Positions 15,955-24,873 of a stretch of 44,480 nt of DNA are shown here, piece by piece. The stretch comes from Rhizocola hellebori. GTDB lineage: Bacteria > Actinomycetota > Actinomycetes > Mycobacteriales > Micromonosporaceae. The position numbers and the translations under genes were made by a program. The notes beneath the pieces were generated by a model. It did no database searches, was not told the origin of the DNA, and saw only the letters and a program-made list of their open reading frames with translations. The stretch is from the NCBI RefSeq assembly GCF_016862955.1, contig NZ_BONY01000077.1, positions 1-44,480 on the forward strand, given 5' to 3'. Each line of letters opens with the position of its first letter. Position 1 is the stretch's first letter.

Positions 15955-16845
15955 ATGAGCATCGAAGTTTTGGAAGCTGAGGCCATCCACATCATGCGGG
16001 AGGTGGCGGCGGAGTTCCAGCGGCCGGTGCTGCTGTTCTCCGGCGGCAAGGACTCGATCGTCCTGCTTCGCCTGGCGCAGAAGGCTTTCCGGCCGGCCCC
16101 GATCCCCTTCCCGTTGATGCATGTGGACACCGGACACAACTTTCCCGAGGTGTTGCAGTACCGGGACAAGCGGGTCGCCGAGCTGGGGCTGAGGCTGATC
16201 GTCGCGTCCGTCCAGGACTCGATCGACACCGGCCGGGTGGCCGAGGAGACCGGACCGCGGGCTAGCCGCAACCGGCTGCAGACCACCACGCTGCTGGACG
16301 CCATCGACAAGAACGGCTTCGATGCCGCTTTCGGTGGCGCCCGCCGCGATGAGGAAAAGGCCCGCGCCAAGGAAAGGATCTTCTCTTTCCGCGACGAGTT
16401 CGGCCAGTGGGACCCGAAGATCCAGCGACCCGAGCTTTGGAACCTGTTCAACGCCCGGATCCGCAACGGCGAACACATTCGCGTGTTCCCGCTGTCGAAC
16501 TGGACCGAGCTGGACGTGTGGCGCTACATCGACCGCGACGAGATCGAGGTGCCGTCCATCTACTTCGCTCACCGGCGGCGGGTCTTCGCCCGCGATGGCA
16601 TGCTGCTGGCCGAAAACCCTTACCAGCCAACCGGAGCGGGCGCGGAGGTCTATGAAGCGACCGTCCGTTACCGCACGGTCGGCGACATGACCTGTACCGG
16701 CGCCGTCCTCTCCGGCGCACGCACCGTCACCGATATCGTCAAAGAGGTCGCGTCCACACGGATCACGGAGCGAGGGGCCACCCGGGCTGATGACCGGGTC
16801 AGCGATGCCGCTATGGAAGACCGCAAACGGGAAGGGTATTTCTGA
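15955..16845 (+). CDS. cysD: Sulfate adenylyltransferase subunit 2 (CysD)
   Basis: A 296-residue PP-loop ATP pyrophosphatase. The motif SGGKDS is at residues 29-34, followed by HVDTGHNFPEV and GGARRDEEKARAKER, all classic for CysD. It makes adenosine 5'-phosphosulfate (APS) from sulfate and ATP with the GTPase CysN. AAGGAGG nine bases upstream fixes the ATG at 15955 rather than 15931. A second sulfate-activating set within a cluster usually serves sulfation or sulfur incorporation, and the sulfotransferase upstream fits that. Confidence 0.95.
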   Translation: MSIEVLEAEAIHIMREVAAEFQRPVLLFSGGKDSIVLLRLAQKAFRPAPIPFPLMHVDTGHNFPEVLQYRDKRVAELGLRLIVASVQDSIDTGRVAEETGPRASRNRLQTTTLLDAIDKNGFDAAFGGARRDEEKARAKERIFSFRDEFGQWDPKIQRPELWNLFNARIRNGEHIRVFPLSNWTELDVWRYIDRDEIEVPSIYFAHRRRVFARDGMLLAENPYQPTGAGAEVYEATVRYRTVGDMTCTGAVLSGARTVTDIVKEVASTRITERGATRADDRVSDAAMEDRKREGYF

Positions 16846-16847
16846 CC

Positions 16848-18089
16848 GTGGACATCCTCAGGTTCGCCACCGCCGGCTCGGTCGACGACGGCAAGAGCAC
16901 GCTGATCGGCCGTCTGCTCTACGACTCCAAATCCACCTTCACCGACCAGCTGGCGGCGGTGGAACGGGCCAGCCGCGATCGCGGCGACGAATACACCAAC
17001 CTCGCCCTGCTCACCGACGGCCTGCGGGCCGAGCGGGAGCAGGGCATCACCATCGATGTGGCGTACGGCTACTTCGCCACGCCCAAGCGAAAGTTCATCA
17101 TCGCGGACACCCCGGGGCACGCCCAGTACACAAGAAATATGGTGACCGGAGCTTCCACGGCGGACCTGGCCATCATTCTGGTCGACGCGACCAAGGGGCT
17201 TGTCGAGCAGAGCCGCCGGCATGCCTTCCTCGTCAGCCTGCTGGGCGTGCCGCATCTGATGGTCTGCGTGAACAAAATGGACCTCGTCGGCTACGACGAG
17301 GCCGTGTTCGAGCGGATCCGCCACGAGTTCACGGCCTTCACCACCAAGCTTTCCACGCGCGACGTCACCTTCGTGCCCATCTCCGCCCTTCGCGGCGACA
17401 ACGTTGTCAACCGCTCCTACGACATGGGCTGGTACGGCGGCTCGCCCCTGTTGCACCATCTGGAAAACGTGCACATCGCCTCGGACCGTAACCTCGTCGA
17501 CGCCCGGTTCCCGGTGCAGTATGTGATCCGGCCGCAGTCGCACGCCTACCGCGACTACCGCGGTTACGCCGGCCAGGTCGCCGGCGGCGTGCTGCGCCCC
17601 GGCGACGAGGTCATGCACCTGCCGTCCGGCTTGACGACGCGGATCGCCGCCATCGACGGACCGGACGGCCCGGTCGACGAGGCCGCTCCGCCGATGTCGG
17701 TGGTGTTGCGCCTCACCGACGAGCTGGACGTGTCCCGCGGCGACATGATCTGCCGGGCGCACAACGCGCCGATGGCGACCCAGGATCTGGACGCGATGGT
17801 GGTCTGGATGGCCGACCGTCCCCTGCAGACCCGTTCGACGCTGATTCTGAAGCACACCACCAAGTCGGCACGCGCCATGGTCCGGGACCTTCAATACCGG
17901 CTCGACGTCAACACCCTGCACCGCGACGAGAGCGCTGACCAGTTGCGCTGCAACGAGATCGGCCGGTTGCGTCTGCGGGTCACGCAGTCCATCTTCTGCG
18001 ACCCGTATTCACGCAACCGGCTCACTGGCGCATTCATTCTGATCGACGAGGCGACCAACCTGACGGTCGGCGCCGGGGTCATCAACTGA
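16848..18089 (+). CDS. cysN: Sulfate adenylyltransferase subunit 1 (CysN), GTPase
   Basis: A 413-residue translation-factor-like GTPase. GSVDDGKST (10-18), DTPGH and NKMD are the G1, G3 and G4 motifs, followed by two beta-barrel domains. It drives APS synthesis by CysD through GTP hydrolysis. The chain stops at the end of the barrel domain, so the APS kinase (CysC) domain found in CysNC/NodQ fusions is absent. PAPS for the sulfotransferase must need a kinase encoded outside the window. The GTG start is two bases after the cysD stop. The 3' end overlaps the convergent LAL regulator gene by 8 bases. Confidence 0.95.
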   Translation: MDILRFATAGSVDDGKSTLIGRLLYDSKSTFTDQLAAVERASRDRGDEYTNLALLTDGLRAEREQGITIDVAYGYFATPKRKFIIADTPGHAQYTRNMVTGASTADLAIILVDATKGLVEQSRRHAFLVSLLGVPHLMVCVNKMDLVGYDEAVFERIRHEFTAFTTKLSTRDVTFVPISALRGDNVVNRSYDMGWYGGSPLLHHLENVHIASDRNLVDARFPVQYVIRPQSHAYRDYRGYAGQVAGGVLRPGDEVMHLPSGLTTRIAAIDGPDGPVDEAAPPMSVVLRLTDELDVSRGDMICRAHNAPMATQDLDAMVVWMADRPLQTRSTLILKHTTKSARAMVRDLQYRLDVNTLHRDESADQLRCNEIGRLRLRVTQSIFCDPYSRNRLTGAFILIDEATNLTVGAGVIN

Positions 18090-20712
18090 CGGTTTCGGTA
18101 AGCAGTACCCGCAAGGCGCCTAGCTCCGCGCGGGTACTGATACCGAGCTTGCGGTAAACGCTGTGCAGGTGGTTTTCCACGGTGCGAACCGAGAGCATCA
18201 AGCGGCGCCCGATCTCCTTGCTGGACATGCCACGCGCCGCGAGCTCCGCTATCTCACCCTGCCGGGGCGTGATCTGTGGCGCCTCCAGGATGGAAAGCGC
18301 GGGGGAGCACGGGGTGTCCTCGCAGTGGCGGATCAGGGTGAGCGCGCGGGCGGTGGCAGCGGACGCCTGAGCCAGCCGGCCATCGTCGCGGTGCTGGTTG
18401 GATTCCTCGGCGGCGGCCTCGGCCGCCAGCAGCGGGCTGCCCAGTTCCGCGAAACCGGCGGACACCTCGGCCAGTGCGGCGGCGTTGCTGTCGGCCACCG
18501 CGCGGGCATGCGCCGCGTAAAGGTCGGCGAGGCGATGGCCGGATTCGCCCGCCAGTGCTGACAGCCGATCGATGGCCAATTCCGGTGCGCCCAGCCGCAC
18601 CATGTCGTGCAGGGCGAGAGCTTCGAAGCCGGTCGAGCCGCCTTGGCGTGCCGCCCGCGCGGCCTGCTGCGCGAGCGGGACGGCGTCGCCTCGCAGCGCG
18701 GCGGTGACCCAGGTGCGGGCCAGCTGCGTCCATCCGGTGAGCACCCGCATCGAGTCGGCGGCGAGCCGGTCCGCCTCGGCCAAGGTCTGGCTGGCAAGGT
18801 GCGTCTCACCGGTCAGCGCTTGACCGTGGGCCATCAAAGCGAGCAGGACGGCCAGCACGCCGCTGGGGCCGTGCTCACGGCCGATCGAGATGCCCTCACG
18901 GCACCAGCGGATCTCCTCGCGCAGCCGTCCCTGCATCCGCGCGACGACGCCGCGCAGTAAGCACGCCACGGCCAGCCCGAAGGGCCAGCTGCTCGCCATC
19001 GCCCGGTCGTAGCTGTCCAGGGCCCGCTGTTGCGCCGCCTCGAAACGGCCGGTCCACAGCAGACCGTGCACCACCCCGAGGTCGGCTAGGACCGTCAGCC
19101 ACGGCGCGTCGGCCGGCCACGGACCTTCCAGCGCCGCGACGCCTTCGTGCGCTCGGCTGGCGAAGACCATGGCAAGCCCTGCCGCGACGCGGGATTCGGG
19201 CTCGCCCGGCGCCATCGCGGCAAGCTCCAATGTGGACTCGGGGGAACCGGCGAGCGCGCGCAGCAAGGCCTGCCGCGCGATCAGCCGCCGCCGCGCGACG
19301 TCGTTGGTCAGCGCGGCGGCGGTGCTACGCAGCAGGGCCTCGGCCTGTGCCGGGCGGTCCAACCCGAAGAAGAGGTTGAAGGCGCGCACCGCGGCCACCC
19401 GGGCGCGGTCATCGTCGCTGTCCAGGTTTCCCAGCTGGCTCAGCACGGCTTCGGCTTCGGCGCTCTGGCCGGTGAACAGCAGGCTGTACCCGAGCGGCTC
19501 GGCGACGGTCGCGCCTTTGCCCGCGGCGAGCGCGCGCCTTCCCAGTACCTCGGCCATTTTCAGGTCCATCGCCGACCAGGCGCCCCACGCTGCCGTCACC
19601 ATGCTGCGGCCGTTTTCCGGCCCGGGTGGCCGGCCGCTTTCCATCCGCCACCGGGCGGCCCGGGCCAGATCCACCGGATGATGACTGGTCGCTTCGACGA
19701 TGCTCGCGCATCCGTCGAGCCACCGCTGCGCGCGCAGCCGTGGCGTGACAGCGCGCAGCACCTCGCCGTAGATCGGGTAGGCCAGCCGTGCTCTGTCCTG
19801 GCCATCGCGGCGCTCGATCTGCACCACACCGCACGCCTCGGCAATCTCCAGCGCATCAGCGGAGACCAGCTCGCCTAGCACGAAGGGGTTTATCGGCTCG
19901 GTGAAAGCCAGCAGCTCCAACGCCGGCCGGCATTCGGCGGGCGCGGCGGTGAGCCGCTCGTCGATCAGGCCCGCCAGCCAGGACGGGATGGCGAAATCAC
20001 CGATCAGCCGCCACATTCCGGCATCGGCGTCTTCGACCACTCGGCCGGCCGCCAGCTGCGCCGTGAGCAATTCCCTTATCAGCAGCGCGTTGCCCGCGGT
20101 GGCTTCCCAGAAGCGTTGCACCAGCGCCCCGTCCACCTGGCCGCAGAGCGCCTCGGTGAGGATCTGGTGGACGTCGTCACGGGTCAGCTCGCCGATTTCG
20201 ATCCACTCGGCCAGCCCATCGGTCCACAGATCGACGATCGGGTGCGGCAGCCGGTGACCTTTGCGTGCGGTGGTGAGCAGGAAAAGCTCGCCGCGCCTTG
20301 CCATCCGCACCGCCAGCGCGGCCGAGGCCTCGTCGAGCAGATGGGCGTCGTCGGCGACCAGCACCAGGCGGCGCTTGCCGGCGTGCTTTTGCAAAGCCTC
20401 GGCGGCCACCCGCAGCGAGTCGCCGGTGAGCGGCGCGCTGAGCAGCATCGAAGGCAGATGTTCGGCGAGCGCGCCGAACGGAACGTTGGCCATGGCGGCC
20501 GAGGTGGTGGCTTGGATGATTCGGTAGGTGGCCGGGCTGGCGCCACGCGCCGCCTCGGTCTGCAGCCGGCTCTTGCCGACTCCCTCGGCACCGATCAGTG
20601 CCACGCCGGCGGAGTCTTGGTGAGCCATCGCTGCCGCGATCCGCTCCCGTTCGGAGATCCGGCCGGCGAAGACCTGCCGCAGGCGGTCCCGCATGGTGGT
20701 GTCACTGTTCAT
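18082..20712 (-). CDS. LuxR-family large ATP-binding regulator (LAL)
   Basis: An ~876-residue regulator. Walker A is GAEGVGKS (41-48), and VLVADDAHLLDE is the Walker B region. A long helical-repeat region follows, and a C-terminal LuxR helix-turn-helix (ITPRQGEIAELAARGMSSKE onward) completes it. LALs usually activate antibiotic clusters. I chose the ATG at 20712. The frame stays open to 20850, but that extension is unlike the family, and no strong ribosome site marks either start. Leu ~585 is a TTA codon (18958-18960 on the plus strand), rare in such genomes and read by the bldA tRNA in streptomycetes, which would tie expression to development. Confidence 0.9.
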   Translation of the reverse strand: MNSDTTMRDRLRQVFAGRISERERIAAAMAHQDSAGVALIGAEGVGKSRLQTEAARGASPATYRIIQATTSAAMANVPFGALAEHLPSMLLSAPLTGDSLRVAAEALQKHAGKRRLVLVADDAHLLDEASAALAVRMARRGELFLLTTARKGHRLPHPIVDLWTDGLAEWIEIGELTRDDVHQILTEALCGQVDGALVQRFWEATAGNALLIRELLTAQLAAGRVVEDADAGMWRLIGDFAIPSWLAGLIDERLTAAPAECRPALELLAFTEPINPFVLGELVSADALEIAEACGVVQIERRDGQDRARLAYPIYGEVLRAVTPRLRAQRWLDGCASIVEATSHHPVDLARAARWRMESGRPPGPENGRSMVTAAWGAWSAMDLKMAEVLGRRALAAGKGATVAEPLGYSLLFTGQSAEAEAVLSQLGNLDSDDDRARVAAVRAFNLFFGLDRPAQAEALLRSTAAALTNDVARRRLIARQALLRALAGSPESTLELAAMAPGEPESRVAAGLAMVFASRAHEGVAALEGPWPADAPWLTVLADLGVVHGLLWTGRFEAAQQRALDSYDRAMASSWPFGLAVACLLRGVVARMQGRLREEIRWCREGISIGREHGPSGVLAVLLALMAHGQALTGETHLASQTLAEADRLAADSMRVLTGWTQLARTWVTAALRGDAVPLAQQAARAARQGGSTGFEALALHDMVRLGAPELAIDRLSALAGESGHRLADLYAAHARAVADSNAAALAEVSAGFAELGSPLLAAEAAAEESNQHRDDGRLAQASAATARALTLIRHCEDTPCSPALSILEAPQITPRQGEIAELAARGMSSKEIGRRLMLSVRTVENHLHSVYRKLGISTRAELGALRVLLTETVS

Positions 20713-20786
20713 CACTGAGTCAGCGTCTGAGCTGCGGCTATCGATCCGCTGTCGATCGGCCAGCTGGGTAGCGATAGCCGAAGTGT

Positions 20787-20814
20787 TTGAGTAGCAGCGG
20801 GTCGGCATCGAGTA
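20787..20814. promoter_or_regulatory. Candidate SARP-type repeats between LAL and glycosyltransferase genes
   Basis: TTGAGTAGC and TCGAGTAGC start at 20787 and 20808, 21 bp apart, in the divergent gap between the LAL start and the glycosyltransferase at 20910. This is the cleanest pair of the TTGAGTA-like repeats in the window, with nine-base units matching at eight positions. A regulator site is inferred. Confidence 0.42.
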
Positions 20815-20909
20815 GCCGTGGGCCTGCCACCACCGCAGTGGTTTGCCCATATCGTCGCCAGTGCCGGCAAGCCACCCAACATTTCGAGCTCTCGTGAACA
20901 GGGGCGCTG

Positions 20910-22109
20910 ATGTCGTACTTGATGCCTACCGATCCCGCCGTACTGGCGGCTGCGGTCACCGACAACCTCGTCGTCGCGGTCGACCCGGACGCGCCGGCCT
21001 CCGGCCTCTACTACTGGGAAATCTCCCGGCCCTGGCGCGACAAGGTCGTCGACGCTGTCCGCAAATGTGACGACGACACTATCCGCAAGCTGGGCGAGGA
21101 TCTGCTGGACGATCCCACGGACCACCACCGCTATTGGGCCATGCACGCTGCGCTCGTCGAGCGGCACGGGCAGATCTCCTCGGTGGACGAGATCCTGTAT
21201 CTCGGCTGGCGTGCCGAATGCAATTCGAAGCTGGGCCACGTACTGGCCGAGAACTACGACCGCGACGCCGTCCCGGTGACCGTGGAGGAGATGAAGGCCT
21301 TCGATCCGGGGCAGCCACTGCCGGCGGGCGCGAAGCCCGAGGTGCTGATCGTCATCCCGTTCCACAGCAAGCTCGAGGGCGGTGGAGACCGGCTGCGTAA
21401 CCTGCTGGCCTGCCTGCGTTCGCTGCGCGACCAGTCCTTCCCCCGCGAGCACTACCAGGTGACCGTGGTGGAAAGCGACGAGCGGTCACGGTGGCGCGAG
21501 GTGATCAGCCCGTTCGTCGACAATTTCATCTTCGCCCGCAAGCAGGGTGTGTTCAACAAGTCGTGGGCGATGAACGCCGGTGTCACGAACAGCCCCGGGC
21601 ATACCGAGCTGATCTGCCACATGGACGCCGATGTGCTCGCCGACCGAGACTTCCTGACCCGCAACGTGAACCGGCTGATCGGGCCGGGCACGATGGGACA
21701 CCTGCCCTACCGCGACATGCTGGCGATGGACTACCCGTCCACCTGGCGGGCCATCCGCGAACGGCTGCACGGCGGGGCCGCGTCGGCCGACATGAGCAAG
21801 GTGCGCGGATTCACCCTGCGCCGCGGGCCGGGCCTGTGTTTCTTCGCCCGCGCCGAGCTGTACCACCGCGTCGGCGGCATGGACGAGCGATTCCAAGGCT
21901 GGGGCGGCGAGGACATCGAGTTCAACTACCGCTTCGGCTTCGACGCCGCCTTCGACGCTTTCGAGGAGCCACTGCTGCACATGCGCCACCCGTCCTACTC
22001 GCAGCTGCGCGAAGATGGTCAGCTCATCAACGCCCATCTCGTGCCGGGAACATGGCGCCCGGAACGCCCGATCGGTCAGCTGGACCAGTTCACCCCGGTT
22101 GGGGTCTAG
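20910..22109 (+). CDS. Family 2 glycosyltransferase with N-terminal extension
   Basis: A 399-residue protein. Residues ~1-140 form an extension I cannot assign. From ~143 a GT-A domain begins with EVLIVIPFHSK, with a proper DXD (D239-A-D241 in MDADVLADRDF). The C-terminal part carries FQGWGGEDIEFNYRF, the same galactosyltransferase-type module as in the enzyme at 1782-2651. It would transfer a sugar from a nucleotide donor to the product. The start follows an AGGGG stretch. It heads a five-gene operon with acyl-CoA enzymes 14 bases downstream. Confidence 0.85.
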   Translation: MSYLMPTDPAVLAAAVTDNLVVAVDPDAPASGLYYWEISRPWRDKVVDAVRKCDDDTIRKLGEDLLDDPTDHHRYWAMHAALVERHGQISSVDEILYLGWRAECNSKLGHVLAENYDRDAVPVTVEEMKAFDPGQPLPAGAKPEVLIVIPFHSKLEGGGDRLRNLLACLRSLRDQSFPREHYQVTVVESDERSRWREVISPFVDNFIFARKQGVFNKSWAMNAGVTNSPGHTELICHMDADVLADRDFLTRNVNRLIGPGTMGHLPYRDMLAMDYPSTWRAIRERLHGGAASADMSKVRGFTLRRGPGLCFFARAELYHRVGGMDERFQGWGGEDIEFNYRFGFDAAFDAFEEPLLHMRHPSYSQLREDGQLINAHLVPGTWRPERPIGQLDQFTPVGV

Positions 22110-22123
22110 CTCGGGAGGGCATC

Positions 22124-23725
22124 GTGTCCATAGTGGAAAGCTCGGCACCCATTCTGCGGGACGGCCGGACCGTACTCGAACACCTGCGGGAGAACGCGGA
22201 CCGGCACCCGAACCGGCCGGCCGTGATCTGTTGGCACACAGACGGCAGGCAACCCGAGCGGCTGAGCTACGCCGAGTTGGCCGCTACGGTCGAGCGCCTG
22301 GCCGCCGGGCTGGTGCGGCTGGGCGTTCGGCGGGGCGACGTGGTGACCGTGCAACTGCCGAACTGCTGGCAGTTGGTCGCGGTCAGCCTCGCCTGCGCCC
22401 GGGTCGGTGCCGCCGCAGGTCCGGTGGCACCGATCATGCGGCGTCGCGAGCTGGAGTTCATGACCCGGCTCACCGAGAGCCCGGTGTATATAGGCATGGC
22501 GACGCACCGGGGCCACTCCTACGACGAGATGAGCGCGGAGGTGGCGCGGGCGGTACCCACCCTGCGTCACCGGATCCTGATCGGCGCCGCGAGCACGCCC
22601 GGCGCGCTCGACTTCGACGCCGATCTGCTGGGCCCGGCCGGTTCAGACGAATTTCAAGAGGCGGGGCCGGACGATCTGGCACAGGTGATGTTCACCTCGG
22701 GCACGACCGGTGAGCCGAAGGGGGTCATGCACAGTCATCGCACCCTCTATGCCATCAACCGCCGCCAGATCGAAGTGCTCGGGCTGAGCGCGGACGAGGT
22801 CACCGCGATGGGGTCACCGACGACCCTCCAAGGTGGATACACCTGGAACTTCATCATGCCGATCCTGATGGGGGCGTGCGCTGTTCAGGTCGACGCCTGG
22901 GATCCGGCGCTGATGCTGCGGATCTTCGAGGAGGAACGGGTCACGTTCTTCTACGGCGCGCCGACCTTCCTCGCGGATCTGATCCGCGAGCAGCAGCGCG
23001 AGCCGCGCGACATCAGCGCCCTGCGGGCGTTCGGCACTGGCAGCGCGCCCGTTCCGCCGGTGTTGGTGGAGCAGGCCCGCGACGTCCTGGGCTGCCGGGT
23101 GTACGCGGTCTGGGGCATGACCGAGAACGGCTGCGTCACCGTCACCCGCCCGGAGGATCCGCTGATGCGGGCGGCGCAAAGTGACGGCACACCGGTGCCC
23201 GGGATGCGCATCCGCATCGTGAATCAGCAGACCGGCGAGCCGGTCACCGGCGAGGCGGTGGGCCTGCTCCAGGTGCGTGGTGAAAACCAGTGCCTGGGCT
23301 ACTACCGGCGGCCGGAGCTGTATCAGCAATCCATGACCCTGGATGGCTGGTTCGACACCGGCGATCTGGCCCGCGACGACGGATACGGGGGAATCCGCAT
23401 CGTGGGGCGGGTCAAGGACATCATCGCCCGCGGCGCCGAGAAGGTGCCGGTGGTCGAGGTGGAGGCGGCGCTGCTGCGCCACCCGGCGATCCGCGACGTG
23501 GCGGTCGTCGGCTACCCCGACCCTCGGCTGGGTGAGCGCGCGTGCGCGGTCATCGTCGCCGACGGGACCCCACCGACCCTGGGCGACCTGCGCGCACACC
23601 TGATCGGGCTGGGCATGGCCAAGCCCTATTGGCCGGAGCGGATCAGCATCCTGGACGAACTGCCCAAGACGCCGTCCGGCAAGGTGCAAAAGTTCATCCT
23701 CCGTGAACGGCTAAGGACTTCGTGA
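22124..23725 (+). CDS. Acyl-CoA ligase (ANL superfamily)
   Basis: A 533-residue adenylate-forming ligase. The AMP-binding loop is MFTSGTTGEPKGVMHSH near residue 190. WGMTENG, GWFDTGDLARDD and the C-terminal KTPSGKVQKF with the catalytic Lys are all present. It should activate a carboxylic acid as an acyl-AMP and then a CoA thioester. The core motif resembles cyclohexanecarboxylate-CoA ligases (AliA-like). The GTG at 22124 has GGGAGG five bases upstream. It is coupled by TGATG to an acyl-CoA dehydrogenase gene, so the acid is probably activated and then desaturated. Confidence 0.9.
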   Translation: MSIVESSAPILRDGRTVLEHLRENADRHPNRPAVICWHTDGRQPERLSYAELAATVERLAAGLVRLGVRRGDVVTVQLPNCWQLVAVSLACARVGAAAGPVAPIMRRRELEFMTRLTESPVYIGMATHRGHSYDEMSAEVARAVPTLRHRILIGAASTPGALDFDADLLGPAGSDEFQEAGPDDLAQVMFTSGTTGEPKGVMHSHRTLYAINRRQIEVLGLSADEVTAMGSPTTLQGGYTWNFIMPILMGACAVQVDAWDPALMLRIFEEERVTFFYGAPTFLADLIREQQREPRDISALRAFGTGSAPVPPVLVEQARDVLGCRVYAVWGMTENGCVTVTRPEDPLMRAAQSDGTPVPGMRIRIVNQQTGEPVTGEAVGLLQVRGENQCLGYYRRPELYQQSMTLDGWFDTGDLARDDGYGGIRIVGRVKDIIARGAEKVPVVEVEAALLRHPAIRDVAVVGYPDPRLGERACAVIVADGTPPTLGDLRAHLIGLGMAKPYWPERISILDELPKTPSGKVQKFILRERLRTS

Positions 23726-24873
23726 TGGAATTCTTGCTGACCGACAAGCAACACGCGCTCGGCGAAAAGGTGCGGGCGTTCACCAAGGAGCGGATCACTC
23801 CGTACTACCAGGACAGCGACCGGCAGGGCAGGCTCAGAGCCGCTCTCATCCCCGAGCTGGCCGCGGAAGGGCTCTTCGCTCTTCGCGTCCCGGAGGAGTA
23901 CGGCGGGCTCGGGCTGGATGCGGTCAGCACCGGCGTAGTGCTGGAGGAGCTGGCCAGGGGTGACCTGACGGCTTGCTATCCGGTGCTCAACGCCGCTTTG
24001 GTGGCCGGCATCCTCACCGCCAACGGCAGCCCCGAGCAGCGCGAGCGATGGCTGCCCGCGATCGCCCGCGGCGACGCGGTGGTGGCGTTCTGCATGACCG
24101 AGCCGGGGCACGGCACCGACGCGGCCGCGGTCGAGCTGCGAGCCCATCCCCGTGGCGGCGGCTGGCGGCTGACCGGCGAGAAGACCTCCATCATGCTCGG
24201 CGCGTATGCGACGCACGGGATGATCTTCGCGCGGACCAGCGACGAGCCGCGGGCACGCGGGGTGACCGCGTTCTATACCCGGCTCGACGATCGCTATCTG
24301 GCCCGATCCACCCTGCGCGACCTGGGCAGCCGGTCCGGTGGCCGGGCAACCCTGATCTTCGACGGCCTGCCCGTGACACCGTCCGATGTGGTGGGTGGCC
24401 CCGGGCTCGGGTTCGCCCAGGGCATGCGCGGCTTCGACTATTCGCGGGCGCTGATCGCACTCATGTGCGTCAGCGTGGCGAGCCTGTCGCTGTCGGACGC
24501 CCTGTCGCACGCCCGGCATCGGGAGGCCTTCGATCAGCCGCTGGGCCGGTTCCAGGGCATCTCCTTCCCGCTCACCGAACACGCCACCTACCTGCACGCG
24601 GCCCGGCTGTTGGCCTACGAGGCGTTGTGGCGCAACGATGTCGGGCTGGAGCATCGGGTCGAGGCGAACATGGCCAAGTGGTGGGCGCCGAAGGCGGCCG
24701 TCGAGGCGGCGCATCAGGCGCTGCTGACGCTGGGCCACTTCGGGTACTCGGAGGAGCGCCCGCTGGCGCAACGGCTTCGCGATCTCATCGGCACGCAGCT
24801 GGCCGATGGCACCGCGAACGCCACCAAGCTGGTTGTCGCGCGGGAGCTGCTGGGCCGGGAGTTCGCGCCATGA
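23725..24873 (+). CDS. Acyl-CoA dehydrogenase
   Basis: A 382-residue flavoprotein with the standard fold: an N-terminal helical domain, a beta domain around MTEPGHGTDAAAV, and a C-terminal helical domain. The position of the catalytic base (YEGT in medium-chain enzymes) reads ADGT, with Asp361. Asp at this place occurs in cyclohexanecarboxyl-CoA-type dehydrogenases, from memory, which agrees with the AliA-like ligase upstream. It would introduce an alpha,beta double bond into the CoA ester. The start overlaps the ligase stop by one base, and the end overlaps the aldehyde dehydrogenase start by 4. Confidence 0.88.
   Translation: MEFLLTDKQHALGEKVRAFTKERITPYYQDSDRQGRLRAALIPELAAEGLFALRVPEEYGGLGLDAVSTGVVLEELARGDLTACYPVLNAALVAGILTANGSPEQRERWLPAIARGDAVVAFCMTEPGHGTDAAAVELRAHPRGGGWRLTGEKTSIMLGAYATHGMIFARTSDEPRARGVTAFYTRLDDRYLARSTLRDLGSRSGGRATLIFDGLPVTPSDVVGGPGLGFAQGMRGFDYSRALIALMCVSVASLSLSDALSHARHREAFDQPLGRFQGISFPLTEHATYLHAARLLAYEALWRNDVGLEHRVEANMAKWWAPKAAVEAAHQALLTLGHFGYSEERPLAQRLRDLIGTQLADGTANATKLVVARELLGREFAP

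Noticed and set aside
20713-20850. A 46-residue N-terminal extension of the LAL regulator
   Set aside because: The frame is open, but the sequence does not look like LAL N-termini and it would run through the paired TTGAGTAGC repeats that look regulatory.
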